NCBI RefSeq assembly: GCF_004345745.1
Contig: NZ_SLXJ01000007.1
Location: 1 to 64,000 of the forward strand
DNA from: Nicoletella semolina
Lineage (GTDB): Bacteria; Pseudomonadota; Gammaproteobacteria; Enterobacterales; Pasteurellaceae
Direction of reading: 5' to 3'
Length of the DNA: 64,000 bases
The translations under genes were made by a program, and so were the position numbers. Below, one piece after another: positions 41,399 through 50,586 of this stretch (the stretch's first letter is position 1; each line of letters opens with the position of its first letter). The notes beneath the pieces were generated by a model that saw only the letters and a list, made by a program, of their open reading frames with translations, was not told where the DNA came from and did not search any database.

Positions 41399-41436
41399 AA
41401 GGGCTACAGAGAAATTTGTAGCCCTTAATTTTTTTT
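41399..41436 (+). terminator. Intrinsic terminator of the pdh operon
   Basis: Arms AAGGGCTACA (41399-41408) and TGTAGCCCTT (41417-41426), an 8-base loop, then AATTTTTTTT. Strong and well placed after lpdA. Confidence 0.85.
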
Positions 41437-41443
41437 AGCTTGT

Positions 41444-41499
41444 ACAATGTATACATTGTTATATGTTCTTGACAGAGCATATAAATAATATTGATTAAC
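41444..41499 (+). promoter_or_regulatory. Palindromic operator and -35 element before a lipoprotein gene
   Basis: A perfect 16-base palindrome ACAATGTATACATTGT (41444-41459) is followed 9 bases later by a consensus -35 TTGACA (41469-41474). The best -10 at 17-base spacing is TGATTA (41492-41497), which is weak. The layout suggests a regulated promoter with an operator or activator site just upstream of -35; the binding protein is unknown. Confidence 0.5.
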
Positions 41500-41513
41500 A
41501 ATTTGGAGTTTTT

Positions 41514-41840
41514 ATGCGAACAAAAATATTAGCAATTAGTTTTACTGCATTATTATTAGCAAGTTGTACACATCGTGTTGGCGGTTATACCATAATGAGT
41601 TCAAAAAATATCAATGTAAATAGCGGGAAATTACAAGTTACTACTGAGAGGGTGAAAGGAATACACTCTGCACAACTTGCTCGTTTTGATGAAGCAACGG
41701 ATAGGGCGATTCAAAACAATAAATGTGCCGTGGCATTATCAGATGTTGCAACCTATGTAAAACAGAATTTTTTCACTGTCTCTGCAATCGTTGAAGGTAA
41801 TATTGTAATTGACCAGAACTTACCTGGTTGTGCTAAATAA
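41514..41840 (+). CDS. Small predicted lipoprotein of unknown function
   Basis: A 108-residue protein with a lipoprotein signal peptide: MRTKILAISFTALLLASC, lipobox LLASC, so Cys18 would be acylated. The mature part of about 90 residues contains EATDRAIQNNKCAVALSDVATYV, a pattern seen in several small enterobacterial and Pasteurellaceae lipoproteins, and two further cysteines near the middle and the end. I do not recognise the family. It has its own promoter-like sequence with a palindrome and its own terminator, so it is a single-gene unit. TTTGGAG provides the ribosome binding site. Confidence 0.8.
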   Translation: MRTKILAISFTALLLASCTHRVGGYTIMSSKNINVNSGKLQVTTERVKGIHSAQLARFDEATDRAIQNNKCAVALSDVATYVKQNFFTVSAIVEGNIVIDQNLPGCAK

Positions 41841-41853
41841 ATATGATGTATAT

Positions 41854-41897
41854 CGGTGAGATTTGCAAAATTTTTGTAAATACTCACCGCTTTTTTT
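41854..41897 (+). terminator. Terminator after the lipoprotein gene (uptake-related)
   Basis: CGGTGAG (41854-41860) pairs with CTCACCG (41883-41889), with further ATTT/AAAT pairing inside; TTTTTTT follows (41891-41897) and covers the ispF stop codon region on the other strand. The loop holds TTTGCAAAATTTTTG, typical of extended uptake motifs. Confidence 0.75.
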
Positions 41898-42372
41898 AGA
41901 TTTTCACTAATAGTGCAACAGCCTCACAAGCAATCCCTTCGCCTCTGCCAGTAAATCCTAATTTTTCAGTGGTTGTCGCTTTGACATTAACTTGGTTTAT
42001 ATTGCAGTCAAGATCTTCTGCAATGGCTTGACGCATTTGATCGATATAAGGTCGCATTTTTGGAGCTTGTGCCATAATCGTTACATCAACATTCCCTACT
42101 TTATAACCAGTTTTTTGAACCTGACGATAGGCTTCAATTAATAATTCACGGCTATTTGCTCCTTTGTATTGCATATCCGTATCGGGAAACAGTTTGCCAA
42201 TATCACCTAATGCAACAGCACCAAGTAAAGCGTCAGTTAAGGCGTGAAGTGCCACATCGCCATCAGAATGAGCAAGGAAACCTTTTTCATAAGGGATTGT
42301 AATGCCACCAATTCGTAATGGTCCTTGTTCACTAAAGGCGTGAACATCAAATCCGTGTCCAATTCTAATCAT
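41896..42372 (-). CDS. ispF: 2-C-methyl-D-erythritol 2,4-cyclodiphosphate synthase
   Basis: Fifth step of the non-mevalonate isoprenoid pathway. The N-terminus [12 protein letters not shown] with metal-binding Asp and His, [19 protein letters not shown] and the C-terminal [18 protein letters not shown] are standard. The length is 158 residues. It overlaps ispD by 8 bases, in the order ftsB-ispD-ispF. Confidence 0.97.
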   Translation of the reverse strand: MIRIGHGFDVHAFSEQGPLRIGGITIPYEKGFLAHSDGDVALHALTDALLGAVALGDIGKLFPDTDMQYKGANSRELLIEAYRQVQKTGYKVGNVDVTIMAQAPKMRPYIDQMRQAIAEDLDCNINQVNVKATTTEKLGFTGRGEGIACEAVALLVKI

Positions 42373-43078
42373 CGTTGTTCTCCTGATGGGTAAGATAAAA
42401 TTCAGCTAAAGCAAGATCTTCTGGGCGTGTTATTTTTAAATTATCGCTGCGTCCTAACACTAATTGAGGCGAATAGCCTGCAAGCTCCATTGCAGATGCT
42501 TCATCAGTGATCGCGATACCTTGATTAAGTGCAGATTCAATAGCTTGCTTAAGCGTTAAAACGGGGAAAAATTGTGGTGTTAAAGCGTGCCAAAGTGTAG
42601 AGCGGTCTTCGGTATGTGCAATATGTTTGCCATCGCAGCTGCGTTTAAGCGTATCAATTGCAGGGGTGGCGAGGATTGCCCCTTGATTGATTTCATTATC
42701 ATCAAATTGGATTTGCAAAAGTTTATCTAAATCTGACCGCTTAAGGCAAGGGCGAGCGGCATCGTGAACTAACGCCCAAGCATTTTCATCGGCGTGTATG
42801 AGTGCGTTTAACACCGAGTGAGAACGTGTTTCTCCCCCAAATACAATCTGTATTTTAGGGTGTTTCAAGCACGACAATGTTGCAAAATAGGAATCCGTTT
42901 CAGAGACGGCAACAATGATTTGTATAATATTAGGGTGAGAGAGAAATGGACTTAATGAATGCTCCAAAACCGTTTTTCCGTCTAATTGTAAATATTGTTT
43001 GGGAATATTTGCTTGCATTCGACTGCCAACGCCTGATGCTGGAATAATAGCGATGATCTTAGGTTGAATGTTATTCAT
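42365..43078 (-). CDS. ispD: 2-C-methyl-D-erythritol 4-phosphate cytidylyltransferase
   Basis: Third step of the non-mevalonate pathway, joining CMP to [23 protein letters not shown] is the CTP-binding signature; VHDAARPCL and [12 protein letters not shown] follow. The ATG at 43078 has AGAGG 8 bases upstream and gives 237 residues; a GTG 9 bases earlier (43087) is also in frame but its binding site would be too close. It lies between ftsB and ispF in one operon. Confidence 0.96.
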   Translation of the reverse strand: MNNIQPKIIAIIPASGVGSRMQANIPKQYLQLDGKTVLEHSLSPFLSHPNIIQIIVAVSETDSYFATLSCLKHPKIQIVFGGETRSHSVLNALIHADENAWALVHDAARPCLKRSDLDKLLQIQFDDNEINQGAILATPAIDTLKRSCDGKHIAHTEDRSTLWHALTPQFFPVLTLKQAIESALNQGIAITDEASAMELAGYSPQLVLGRSDNLKITRPEDLALAEFYLTHQENNDD

Positions 43079-43100
43079 TATATTCACCTCTCATATTTTT

Positions 43101-43376
43101 CTAATGGCGTGGGACAATACGATAGAAAGTTTCATCACTTTTCACCATTTCTCTCTCAAGTCTCGCTCGTTCTTCTAAAGCATTAACGCCCGTTTTCAAA
43201 TCATAAATTTCTGCCATAATTAATTGGTTTCGAGAGTGTAATTTTGCATTATGTACTTCCAATTCCACTACATTTTCTCTAACTACTTCGTAATCTAGCC
43301 AACCGTTTTTCCCTAGCCAAAAACTATATTGAAAATAACATAATAAAGTAAACAAAATAGCGGTTAATATACGCAT
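43101..43376 (-). CDS. ftsB: Cell division protein FtsB
   Basis: Bitopic division protein that forms the FtsQBL complex at the septum. The 91-residue protein has one N-terminal membrane segment (about residues 3-20, with FWLGKNG following, the FtsB signature), then a coiled coil with asparagines and charged residues ([24 protein letters not shown]). It is the first gene of ftsB-ispD-ispF, a conserved order. Confidence 0.95.
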   Translation of the reverse strand: MRILTAILFTLLCYFQYSFWLGKNGWLDYEVVRENVVELEVHNAKLHSRNQLIMAEIYDLKTGVNALEERARLEREMVKSDETFYRIVPRH

Positions 43377-43514
43377 TTCTATTATCCTAAAAATAAATAG
43401 TTATCGTTTTATCATAAATGATTAATTTTAATTCGTTCTAAAACATCTAAAATGTAGAATACATTCTATCAAAGCTGCATTTGTATTGGCGATTTTTTTT
43501 GAAATTTTCAAAAG

Positions 43515-43557
43515 TGTGAAGTAGATCAAATTATTTTTTTATAAAAATGTTTATAAT
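43515..43557 (+). promoter_or_regulatory. CRP-like site and -10 element before pckA
   Basis: TGTGA-N6-TCAAA (43515-43530) matches the left CRP half-site fully and the right one in part. TATAAT (43552-43557) lies about 30 bases after its centre, placing the site near -42 as in class II CRP activation. Gluconeogenic pckA genes are often under catabolite control; binding here is inferred. Confidence 0.55.
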
Positions 43558-43589
43558 CTCGCCACATTTATTTAGCTATTGAGGTCTGT

Positions 43590-45203
43590 ATGTTTAATCA
43601 AATTGTTACCCAACTTGAACATCTTGGTATAACCAATATGAAAGCTATTGTCTATAATCCAAGCTATTCGCAACTTTTTGAAGAAGAAACGCAGTCTGAA
43701 TTAGCGGGATTTGAGAAAGGTTATCTTACGACTTCAGGTGCAGTTGCGGTGGATACAGGGATTTTTACAGGACGTTCACCTAAAGATAAATATATTGTAT
43801 TGGATAAAACCACACAAGATACGGTGTGGTGGACTTCTGAACAGATTAAAAATGATAATAAACCCATGACACAATCAACGTGGCAAGCTCTAAAAAATCT
43901 CGTTACTCAGCAGCTATCAAACAAGCGGATATTTGTGGTTGATGCGTTTTGTGGAGCGAATAGAGATAGTCGTGTAGCAGTACGCATCATTACGGAAGTC
44001 GCTTGGCAGGCACACTTTGTCAAAAATATGTTTATTCGTCCAACAGAAGAGGAGTTAGTTGATTTCCAGCCTGAATTTGTAGTGATGAATGGTTCAAAAG
44101 TGACCAATCCGAATTGGAAAGAGCAAGGCTTAAATTCTGAAAATTTTGTTGCGTTTAATCTCACTGAAAACATTCAACTGATTGGTGGAACGTGGTACGG
44201 CGGTGAAATGAAAAAAGGGCTATTTTCACTGATGAATTATTGGCTGCCACTCAAGGGGATTGCTTCAATGCATTGTTCTGCGAATGTTGGCGAAGCGGGT
44301 GATGTTGCTATTTTCTTTGGTTTATCAGGCACAGGAAAAACAACGCTTTCAACCGATCCGAAGCGTAAGCTTATCGGTGATGACGAACATGGCTGGGACG
44401 ATAATGGTGTGTTTAATTACGAAGGTGGCTGTTATGCAAAAACGATTAATCTTTCCGAGGAAAATGAACCTGACATTTATCGAGCTATTCGCCGAGATGC
44501 CTTGTTGGAAAATGTGGTAGTTAAAGAGAATGGCGAGGTAGATTTTGCTGATGGTTCTAAAACTGAAAATACTCGTGTTTCCTATCCTATCTATCATATT
44601 GATAACATTGTTGAACCCATTTCCAAAGCAGGCCACGCTAAAAAGGTAATTTTCCTGACCGCAGATGCATTTGGCGTGTTGCCGCCTGTATCAAAACTTA
44701 CGGCAGAACAAACCAAATACTACTTTCTATCAGGTTTTACTGCTAAATTGGCTGGAACGGAAAGAGGAATTACCGAACCGACTCCAACATTTTCAGCTTG
44801 TTTTGGTGCGGCATTCCTGTCTCTCCACCCAACAAAATACGCAGAAGTATTATTAAAACGTATGGAAGCAGTTGGTGCAGAGGCTTATTTGGTCAATACG
44901 GGCTGGAATGGCACGAATAAACGGATTTCACTAAAAAATACTCGAGCGATTATTGATGCGATATTAGATGGTACTATTGAGAATGCTCAAACAACGCAAT
45001 TGCCGATTTTTAATTTAGCTATTCCAGCAAGCCTGCCAAATGTAGATAGCGCAATTTTAGATCCTCGTCATACTTATGAAAACGAAGCTGATTGGTATAA
45101 AAAGGCTGAAGATCTAGCACTCCGTTTTACTCAAAATTTTGCAAAATATATATCAACGAAAGAGGGAGAGAAATTGGTGGCTGCAGGACCTCAAATTTTA
45201 TAG
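43590..45203 (+). CDS. pckA: Phosphoenolpyruvate carboxykinase (ATP)
   Basis: Interconverts oxaloacetate and PEP with ATP; in capnophilic Pasteurellaceae it often works in the carboxylating direction. [10 protein letters not shown], the P-loop [11 protein letters not shown] (about residues 246-256), the metal-binding [15 protein letters not shown] and the C-terminal [11 protein letters not shown] are present in a protein of 537 residues. GAGGT precedes the ATG. It is divergent from ftsB and downstream of a CRP-like site. Confidence 0.98.
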   Translation: MFNQIVTQLEHLGITNMKAIVYNPSYSQLFEEETQSELAGFEKGYLTTSGAVAVDTGIFTGRSPKDKYIVLDKTTQDTVWWTSEQIKNDNKPMTQSTWQALKNLVTQQLSNKRIFVVDAFCGANRDSRVAVRIITEVAWQAHFVKNMFIRPTEEELVDFQPEFVVMNGSKVTNPNWKEQGLNSENFVAFNLTENIQLIGGTWYGGEMKKGLFSLMNYWLPLKGIASMHCSANVGEAGDVAIFFGLSGTGKTTLSTDPKRKLIGDDEHGWDDNGVFNYEGGCYAKTINLSEENEPDIYRAIRRDALLENVVVKENGEVDFADGSKTENTRVSYPIYHIDNIVEPISKAGHAKKVIFLTADAFGVLPPVSKLTAEQTKYYFLSGFTAKLAGTERGITEPTPTFSACFGAAFLSLHPTKYAEVLLKRMEAVGAEAYLVNTGWNGTNKRISLKNTRAIIDAILDGTIENAQTTQLPIFNLAIPASLPNVDSAILDPRHTYENEADWYKKAEDLALRFTQNFAKYISTKEGEKLVAAGPQIL

Positions 45204-45227
45204 GTACATTAATCATTTGATAGCACA

Positions 45228-45258
45228 GTGGGTAAGGACATAGGCTGTCCTTACTCAC
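45228..45258 (+). terminator. Hairpin after pckA
   Basis: GTAAGGACA (45232-45240) pairs with TGTCCTTAC (45246-45254) across a 5-base loop, extended by GTG/CAC outside one mismatch. An A-rich rather than T-rich tract follows, so termination on the plus strand may be inefficient. Confidence 0.55.
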
Positions 45259-45280
45259 ATAAAAAACGACCAAATTCTAT

Positions 45281-45302
45281 TTTTGCGATCTCGATCGCAA
45301 AA
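45281..45302 (+). promoter_or_regulatory. CRP-S (competence regulatory) site before comEC
   Basis: Two perfect 10-base arms, TTTTGCGATC and GATCGCAAAA, separated by TC. The half-sites read TGCGA rather than TGTGA, the known mark of CRP-S sites in Pasteurellaceae competence promoters, which need CRP together with Sxy/TfoX. Its centre lies about 85 bases before the comEC ATG, and a TTATTC/TATTCA -10-like stretch at about 45322-45329 is correctly spaced. Confidence 0.85.
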
Positions 45303-45376
45303 TCAGATTTAACTTTTCCGATTTATTCATAAATCCAGCATACTTGGCTTGAGATAGCTAGGGAGCTGAAAGAAGT

Positions 45377-47695
45377 ATGGATCGCTTGGTCATTGGGTTT
45401 GTTGTGTTAATGCTACCAATTACGGTATTACCCCAATCCTTTTTTCCTTTGATTATCAACATATTCGCACTAGCTTGTATCGTGGCATTGTGGTTTAGAA
45501 CATCGCTTGTCATATTATTCGCATTACTTTTGATAAATTATAGCTATATTGACAGTGTTGCGAAAAAATCAATAACAGAGGCTGATTTTGCCGACACACA
45601 AACGATTCAAATTGTACAAATTTTAAAGCAACAAGACTACCAAACAGCAATAGGTGAAACACATACTGGAAAGCGGTTATATCTGCATTGGCAGAGTGAA
45701 ATTCCCTTAATCCTTTCTGCTTATTACCAAATTAAACTCGTACCAAGACCCATTTCTGCAAGACTAAATAAAGGCAATTTTGATCGCCAACGCTGGTATG
45801 TTGCACAACATATTGACGCCATTGCAACCGTAAAAAAAGCACAATTAATTGAAAATAAAGCATTATCTTTTCGAGCAAGCTGGTTATACCGCATAAAAAA
45901 ACAACTGACTGATCTATCCAGTGAAGGAATACTATTAGCATTAACACTTGGTGAAAGAGCGTGGCTAAAAGCCTCGGATTGGGCAATTTTCCAACATACG
46001 ACCACTGCACATTTAATCGCTATTTCTGGGTTACATATTGGGCTGGCAATGGGATTTGGCTTTTGGCTTGCAAAGGTTATGCAATGGCTTATATTAAAAT
46101 ATGGAAGAAATTTTAATTTTATTGGACTCGGCTTTTCCTTTCTTTTTCCTCGCATTATAGGGCTGATTTTTGCGCTAAGTTATAGTTCCCTCGCAGGCTT
46201 TTCTATTCCAACACTGCGAGCATTATTAGCAATCGTCTTTGTTTTTCTTTGTCAGTTAAAACGCAGATGTTATACGCCTTGGCAGTATTGGTGGCGAGTT
46301 ATCGCTTTGTTATTATTATGTGATCCATTGACACTACTGTCTGATAGCTTTTGGTTATCCATTTTAGCTGTAGGCAGTCTAATTATTTGGTATCGCTATT
46401 TTCCTCTTAAACAATTTCCGTGGTGTGAAAATTGCAAAAAATTTCATTTATTCAACCGCTTGTTATTGTCATTAGCTCATTTACAACTTGGGATATGGCT
46501 GGTTTTTTCGCCTGTGCAGCTCTTCTTTTTTGAAGGGACATCTCCTTTCGCTTTTTTAGCCAATATGCTTATTGTGCCGATGTATAGTTTTTTGCTCGTA
46601 CCGCTTATTTTTATAAGTTTAATGACAGACAATATTCTTCAGACTTGGCAGCTAGCAGACTGGCTAGTGCAAATAAGTATGTACTTGATTGAGCCATTAA
46701 GTCATTATTGGTTTAATTTAAGCACAGAATCACAATGGCAGCTGTTAAGTATAAATTTATTATTTTTGGTGATTTTATGGGCAATTATTCAACGCACTTC
46801 AAAATTCATTATGAGTATCTTATTTATTTTGCTTATCCTATTTAATCGTAGCTATGCTTTTTTTGAATGGCTATTTCCTTTCCCTTTAGTACAGTGGGTG
46901 CATTTTGATGTCGGGCAAGGATTAGCTATGGGGTTGATTTATAAAGAAAAGGGGGAGAAAAAAGCGATTTTATACGATACAGGGGCGAAATGGGCTGGCG
47001 GTTCAATGGCTCAATTAGAGATTATTCCTTATTTAATCAGACAGGGGATTGATGTTGAAGCACTGTTTGTGAGCCACGATGATAACGATCATTCAGGCGG
47101 GGTAAAACCATTATTAAAGCGTTACCCTAAAGCAAAATTAGTGGTTTCTGGACAAAATAATTATGGACATCATAAAGTTGAGCATTGTCAGCTTGGCACA
47201 TATTGGCAATTTGGTGATTACATCAATATCAAAGCGGTCTATCCTCACTCAATTATTGCAAATAAAAAAGCGAGAGCAAGAAATGAAGATTCTTGTGTAT
47301 TACAGGTTGAAATCAAAGTGGGTGAGTATGATAAAAAAATCAAAGAATATCGGCTATTATTGACGGGAGATAGTGGAGTAGAGCAAGAGCGTATTTTTTC
47401 TCCCCTAGTCGGAAAAATTAATTTTTTGCAAGTGGGACATCACGGTAGTAAAACGAGTACCAGTCATACATTACTAGCAACAACACAGCCTGAATGGGCA
47501 ATTATTTCGTCGGGGAGATGGAATCCGTGGAAGTTGCCTCATCAAAGTATTTTAGCCAATTTACAACAGCATAAAATCTCTGTTTTAAATACCGCAGAAA
47601 CAGGTATGATCACGGTTAGTTTTTATGAGAGCCATTATGAAATACAATCTACTAGAACAGTATTCAGTCCGTGGTATCAACAGCTTTTTCATTAA
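45377..47695 (+). CDS. comEC: DNA uptake channel protein ComEC/Rec2
   Basis: Inner membrane protein thought to carry transforming single-stranded DNA into the cytoplasm. The 772-residue protein has many hydrophobic segments, a competence domain with ISGLHIGLAMG (about 216-226), and a C-terminal metallo-beta-lactamase-like domain beginning FDVGQGLAMG with the metal motif HDDNDH at His567-His572 and GHHGSKTS later. It appears intact. The promoter region carries a perfect CRP-S site. A perfect reverse uptake core is embedded at 46455-46463. Confidence 0.95.
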   Translation: MDRLVIGFVVLMLPITVLPQSFFPLIINIFALACIVALWFRTSLVILFALLLINYSYIDSVAKKSITEADFADTQTIQIVQILKQQDYQTAIGETHTGKRLYLHWQSEIPLILSAYYQIKLVPRPISARLNKGNFDRQRWYVAQHIDAIATVKKAQLIENKALSFRASWLYRIKKQLTDLSSEGILLALTLGERAWLKASDWAIFQHTTTAHLIAISGLHIGLAMGFGFWLAKVMQWLILKYGRNFNFIGLGFSFLFPRIIGLIFALSYSSLAGFSIPTLRALLAIVFVFLCQLKRRCYTPWQYWWRVIALLLLCDPLTLLSDSFWLSILAVGSLIIWYRYFPLKQFPWCENCKKFHLFNRLLLSLAHLQLGIWLVFSPVQLFFFEGTSPFAFLANMLIVPMYSFLLVPLIFISLMTDNILQTWQLADWLVQISMYLIEPLSHYWFNLSTESQWQLLSINLLFLVILWAIIQRTSKFIMSILFILLILFNRSYAFFEWLFPFPLVQWVHFDVGQGLAMGLIYKEKGEKKAILYDTGAKWAGGSMAQLEIIPYLIRQGIDVEALFVSHDDNDHSGGVKPLLKRYPKAKLVVSGQNNYGHHKVEHCQLGTYWQFGDYINIKAVYPHSIIANKKARARNEDSCVLQVEIKVGEYDKKIKEYRLLLTGDSGVEQERIFSPLVGKINFLQVGHHGSKTSTSHTLLATTQPEWAIISSGRWNPWKLPHQSILANLQQHKISVLNTAETGMITVSFYESHYEIQSTRTVFSPWYQQLFH
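46455..46463 (-). repeat. DNA uptake sequence, reverse (ACCGCTTGT)
   Basis: Exact reverse complement of ACAAGCGGT inside comEC. Confidence 0.7.
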
Positions 47696-47798
47696 TGCTG
47701 ATTTTTCTAATCTAGAATTTAGTGATAATATGTCTCAAGACTATTGTACTAGTGTATTAATGTTACTTACACTGAAATGAGTACGATTAAGAGGGAAT

Positions 47799-48422
47799 AT
47801 GAAGAAAAAATTGTTTCAAGCTATTTTTTTTAGTGCTACGACATTGTCTAGCTTTGCTTTTGCTGATGTGCATTCCGTTGCAGAATTACAGAGACGTTTA
47901 GAAAATGCCAATCAATATAATGCAGATTTTGAGCAGATTGTGCGTTCAAATAAAGGCGTTGAGATACAAAAAGGTGACGGAAAATTTTTTGTTAAACGCC
48001 CAAATTTATTCCGAATGGAGACTAACACGCCACAAGAAAATACCATTATTTCTGACGGTAAGGCTTTGTGGTTTTATGATCCTTTTGTTGAACAGGTAAC
48101 AGTGAATGGGCTGGAAGAGTCAGTGAGTAGTACACCATTCGTTTTACTGACTAGTAATGATAAATCGCATTGGGAAAAATATGATGTTACACAAAATTCG
48201 GATACTTTTACTTTAAAACCGAAATCAAAGAGCACAATTAAACAGTTTGATTTGCGAATTGATGATAAAGGGGTACTGAAAGGGTTTAGTGTTATTGAAC
48301 AAGATGGACAGAGTAATTTATATATATTGCGTAATATTTCAACTGCAACGCAGCCAAGTTCACTTTTTCAATTTTCTGCTCCTAAAGGAACAGAGATTGA
48401 TGATCAACGTACTAAAAAATAA
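47799..48422 (+). CDS. lolA: Outer membrane lipoprotein carrier protein LolA
   Basis: Periplasmic chaperone that takes lipoproteins from LolCDE and hands them to LolB. The signal peptide runs to AFA before Asp23. The mature protein shows NADFEQIV, the LolA-type [13 protein letters not shown] and [17 protein letters not shown]. It is 207 residues long. trpR and mtgA follow on the same strand; a GTACTAGT sequence resembling one half of a Trp repressor operator lies about 45 bases upstream (about 47747-47754). Confidence 0.96.
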   Translation: MKKKLFQAIFFSATTLSSFAFADVHSVAELQRRLENANQYNADFEQIVRSNKGVEIQKGDGKFFVKRPNLFRMETNTPQENTIISDGKALWFYDPFVEQVTVNGLEESVSSTPFVLLTSNDKSHWEKYDVTQNSDTFTLKPKSKSTIKQFDLRIDDKGVLKGFSVIEQDGQSNLYILRNISTATQPSSLFQFSAPKGTEIDDQRTKK

Positions 48423-48520
48423 CACAACGGCTACGTTTGCATAATTTAAAAAGGATCTAACCTCTTGTACTTTATCATCTGTTGTATTAGATGTATTGAT
48501 GTTTAAATGGATAAAATAAA

Positions 48521-48826
48521 ATGAAAAATATTTATCAATCTCGTGATCCACAGGAATGGCAGCAATTTTTAATCCTGTTACAAAATGCAATTAAAGAAGA
48601 TAAATTGGATTTGTTACTTTCTATTTTTTTAACTATTGATGAACGTAATGCTTTGGGATTACGTGTGCAAATTGTGCGTGAATTGCTGAGCAATACGCTT
48701 TCGCAACGAGAAATTCAGCAGCAACTCAATACGAGTGCCGCTACAATTACAAGAGGGTCGAATATGCTCAAGACAGTTGATCCTGATATACTAGATTGGA
48801 TCAATCATCAGCTAAACCATAAATAA
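48521..48826 (+). CDS. trpR: Trp operon repressor
   Basis: Tryptophan-dependent repressor of trp genes. The 101-residue all-helical protein has the conserved LLSIFLTIDERNALGLRV tryptophan-binding part and a helix-turn-helix (LSQREIQQQLNTSAATITRGSNML). It is followed 27 bases later by mtgA, a neighbour seen in other Pasteurellaceae. No full operator dyad was recognised immediately upstream. Confidence 0.96.
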   Translation: MKNIYQSRDPQEWQQFLILLQNAIKEDKLDLLLSIFLTIDERNALGLRVQIVRELLSNTLSQREIQQQLNTSAATITRGSNMLKTVDPDILDWINHQLNHK

Positions 48827-48853
48827 TGCATAATTATATCGAGAAGCATTTAA

Positions 48854-49573
48854 ATGATTGGGAGAGCATTTCATCGTCTATTAAGAAAAATAGCGGTTAC
48901 GATTGGCAAAATTTTAGCGGTATTGGCTGGATTTTATATTATCCTTACACTGCTTTTTATGGTCGTGCCTGTGCCATTTTCGTCTTATATGGCTCAGAGA
49001 AAAATAGAAAGTTGGTTACAAAGAAAAGATTATTCCATTGAATATGATTGGGTCAATTTAAAACAAATTTCTTGGCAAATGCAGATGGCGGTTATTGCCG
49101 CAGAGGATCAGAAATTTGAGCAGCATTTTGGGTTTGATTTTCAATCAATTGAAAAAGCGTTACAACGCAATGAAAAAAGCAAGAGAAAACCGAGAGGAGC
49201 TTCAACGATTTCTCAACAAACAGTTAAAAATCTCTACCTTTGGCATGAGGCAAGCTGGACGAGAAAGGTCATTGAAGTGCCGCTAACGCTGTTGGTTGAA
49301 AATATTTGGGATAAATCTCGTATTTTAGAAGTTTATTTGAATATTGCTGAATTTGGATACGGTATTTTTGGCGTAGAAGCAGCAGCTCAATATTATTTTC
49401 ATAAATCCGCAAATCTTTTAACCTTGCAGGAGGCATCGCTTTTAGCTGCTTCATTACCTAACCCTCATATTTTTAAAGTGAAATCTCCAAACGCAGCAAT
49501 GCGTACTCGCCAACACTGGATTATGCGACAGGTTCAGAATTTAGGCGGTGCAGCCTATTTAGATAAATTATAA
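48854..49573 (+). CDS. mtgA: Monofunctional biosynthetic peptidoglycan transglycosylase
   Basis: Polymerises lipid II into glycan strands (GT51 family). One N-terminal membrane anchor (about residues 15-40), catalytic Glu84 in AAEDQKFEQHFGFD, then GASTISQQTVKNL and a later IAEFGYGIFGVEAAAQYYF segment are standard. It is 239 residues long with no transpeptidase domain. It probably shares a transcript with trpR. Confidence 0.96.
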   Translation: MIGRAFHRLLRKIAVTIGKILAVLAGFYIILTLLFMVVPVPFSSYMAQRKIESWLQRKDYSIEYDWVNLKQISWQMQMAVIAAEDQKFEQHFGFDFQSIEKALQRNEKSKRKPRGASTISQQTVKNLYLWHEASWTRKVIEVPLTLLVENIWDKSRILEVYLNIAEFGYGIFGVEAAAQYYFHKSANLLTLQEASLLAASLPNPHIFKVKSPNAAMRTRQHWIMRQVQNLGGAAYLDKL

Positions 49574-49611
49574 ATTTGCCAGCCTATTGGACTTAGATGA
49601 AAGAATATGAA

Positions 49612-50538
49612 ATGAAATTATTAATGCTTTGCCGAGAACCTCGTTTATATAGTTGTCAGCGTTTAGCCGAGGCAGCAAAAGGATTTGGTATTGATCTTGA
49701 TATCCTTGATCCTAATCGTTTTCATATTAAATTAGCACCTTCAGGCACTGAACTTCATTATCAACGAGGCAAGCATTTCGATAAGAAAAGCGTAAATGAA
49801 CCAATCGTTTGCTTAGACCTTATGAACGAATATCAAGGCGTCTTACCTCGCTTTGGCACATTGAGTACAGAAATGGGGTGTAATGTATTACGTCAATTTG
49901 AGCTAGCAGGCATTGTAACATTAAATAGTTCCGCCGCTTTTCGACTAGCACGAGATAAGTGGCAATCGCTACAACTGTTGCACGCTCAAGGTATTCCTAT
50001 TCCGATCACCGTATTTAGTGGTGATCTTTTTAACAATAGGGATAGTGTAGCTCAATTTTCCTTTCCTGCTGTCATTAAGACATTGTCAGGCTCACAAGGT
50101 GTTGGAGTAATGTTAGCAGAAAATCGTAGCAGTGGAGTAAGTATGCTTGATACCTTGCGAGCTGCCAATATTCCTACTTTATTACAACAGTTTATTGCAG
50201 AATCAAGTGGGCGAGATATTCGAGCATTTGTGATTGGGGATAACGTTGTTGCAGCAATGCAACGAGAAAGCTCAACGGGTGAATTTCGAGCCAATATTCA
50301 TCAAGGTGGGCAAGCAAAAGTATTAAACTTAACAAAAGAGGATCAAGATTTAGCCGTCCAAGCCACTAAAGCATTAGGACTTGATGTGGCTGGCGTGGAT
50401 TTAATTGAAACCCACTCTGGCTTGCAAGTTCTAGAAGTGAATGCGAGCCCAGGGTTAGAAATGATTGAATCTGTGAGCCAAATAGATATTGCAAATCTAA
50501 TCATTCGTCATCTTTTGCAAAAAATAGAGGAAAATTAA
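49612..50538 (+). CDS. rimK: ATP-grasp ligase RimK, ribosomal protein S6 modification
   Basis: Adds glutamate residues to the C-terminus of ribosomal protein S6 in E. coli. The ATP-grasp fold is clear: KTLSGSQGVGVML, the hinge LLQQFIAESSGRDIRAFVIG and LEVNASPGLEMIE. The ATG at 49612 gives MKLLMLCREPRLYSCQRL, matching RimK N-termini, and 308 residues; an in-frame ATG at 49597 would add five residues. A related glutamate ligase is possible, but length and sequence favour RimK. Confidence 0.9.
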   Translation: MKLLMLCREPRLYSCQRLAEAAKGFGIDLDILDPNRFHIKLAPSGTELHYQRGKHFDKKSVNEPIVCLDLMNEYQGVLPRFGTLSTEMGCNVLRQFELAGIVTLNSSAAFRLARDKWQSLQLLHAQGIPIPITVFSGDLFNNRDSVAQFSFPAVIKTLSGSQGVGVMLAENRSSGVSMLDTLRAANIPTLLQQFIAESSGRDIRAFVIGDNVVAAMQRESSTGEFRANIHQGGQAKVLNLTKEDQDLAVQATKALGLDVAGVDLIETHSGLQVLEVNASPGLEMIESVSQIDIANLIIRHLLQKIEEN

Positions 50539-50586
50539 CCGCTAGTCAAAAACGAGTTATTAACAAAGATTGAGATGTGTGAATTA

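Noticed and set aside
48826-49041. 71-codon ORF overlapping the start of mtgA in another frame
   Set aside because: mtgA in the other frame has clear GT51 motifs; this ORF is a shadow.
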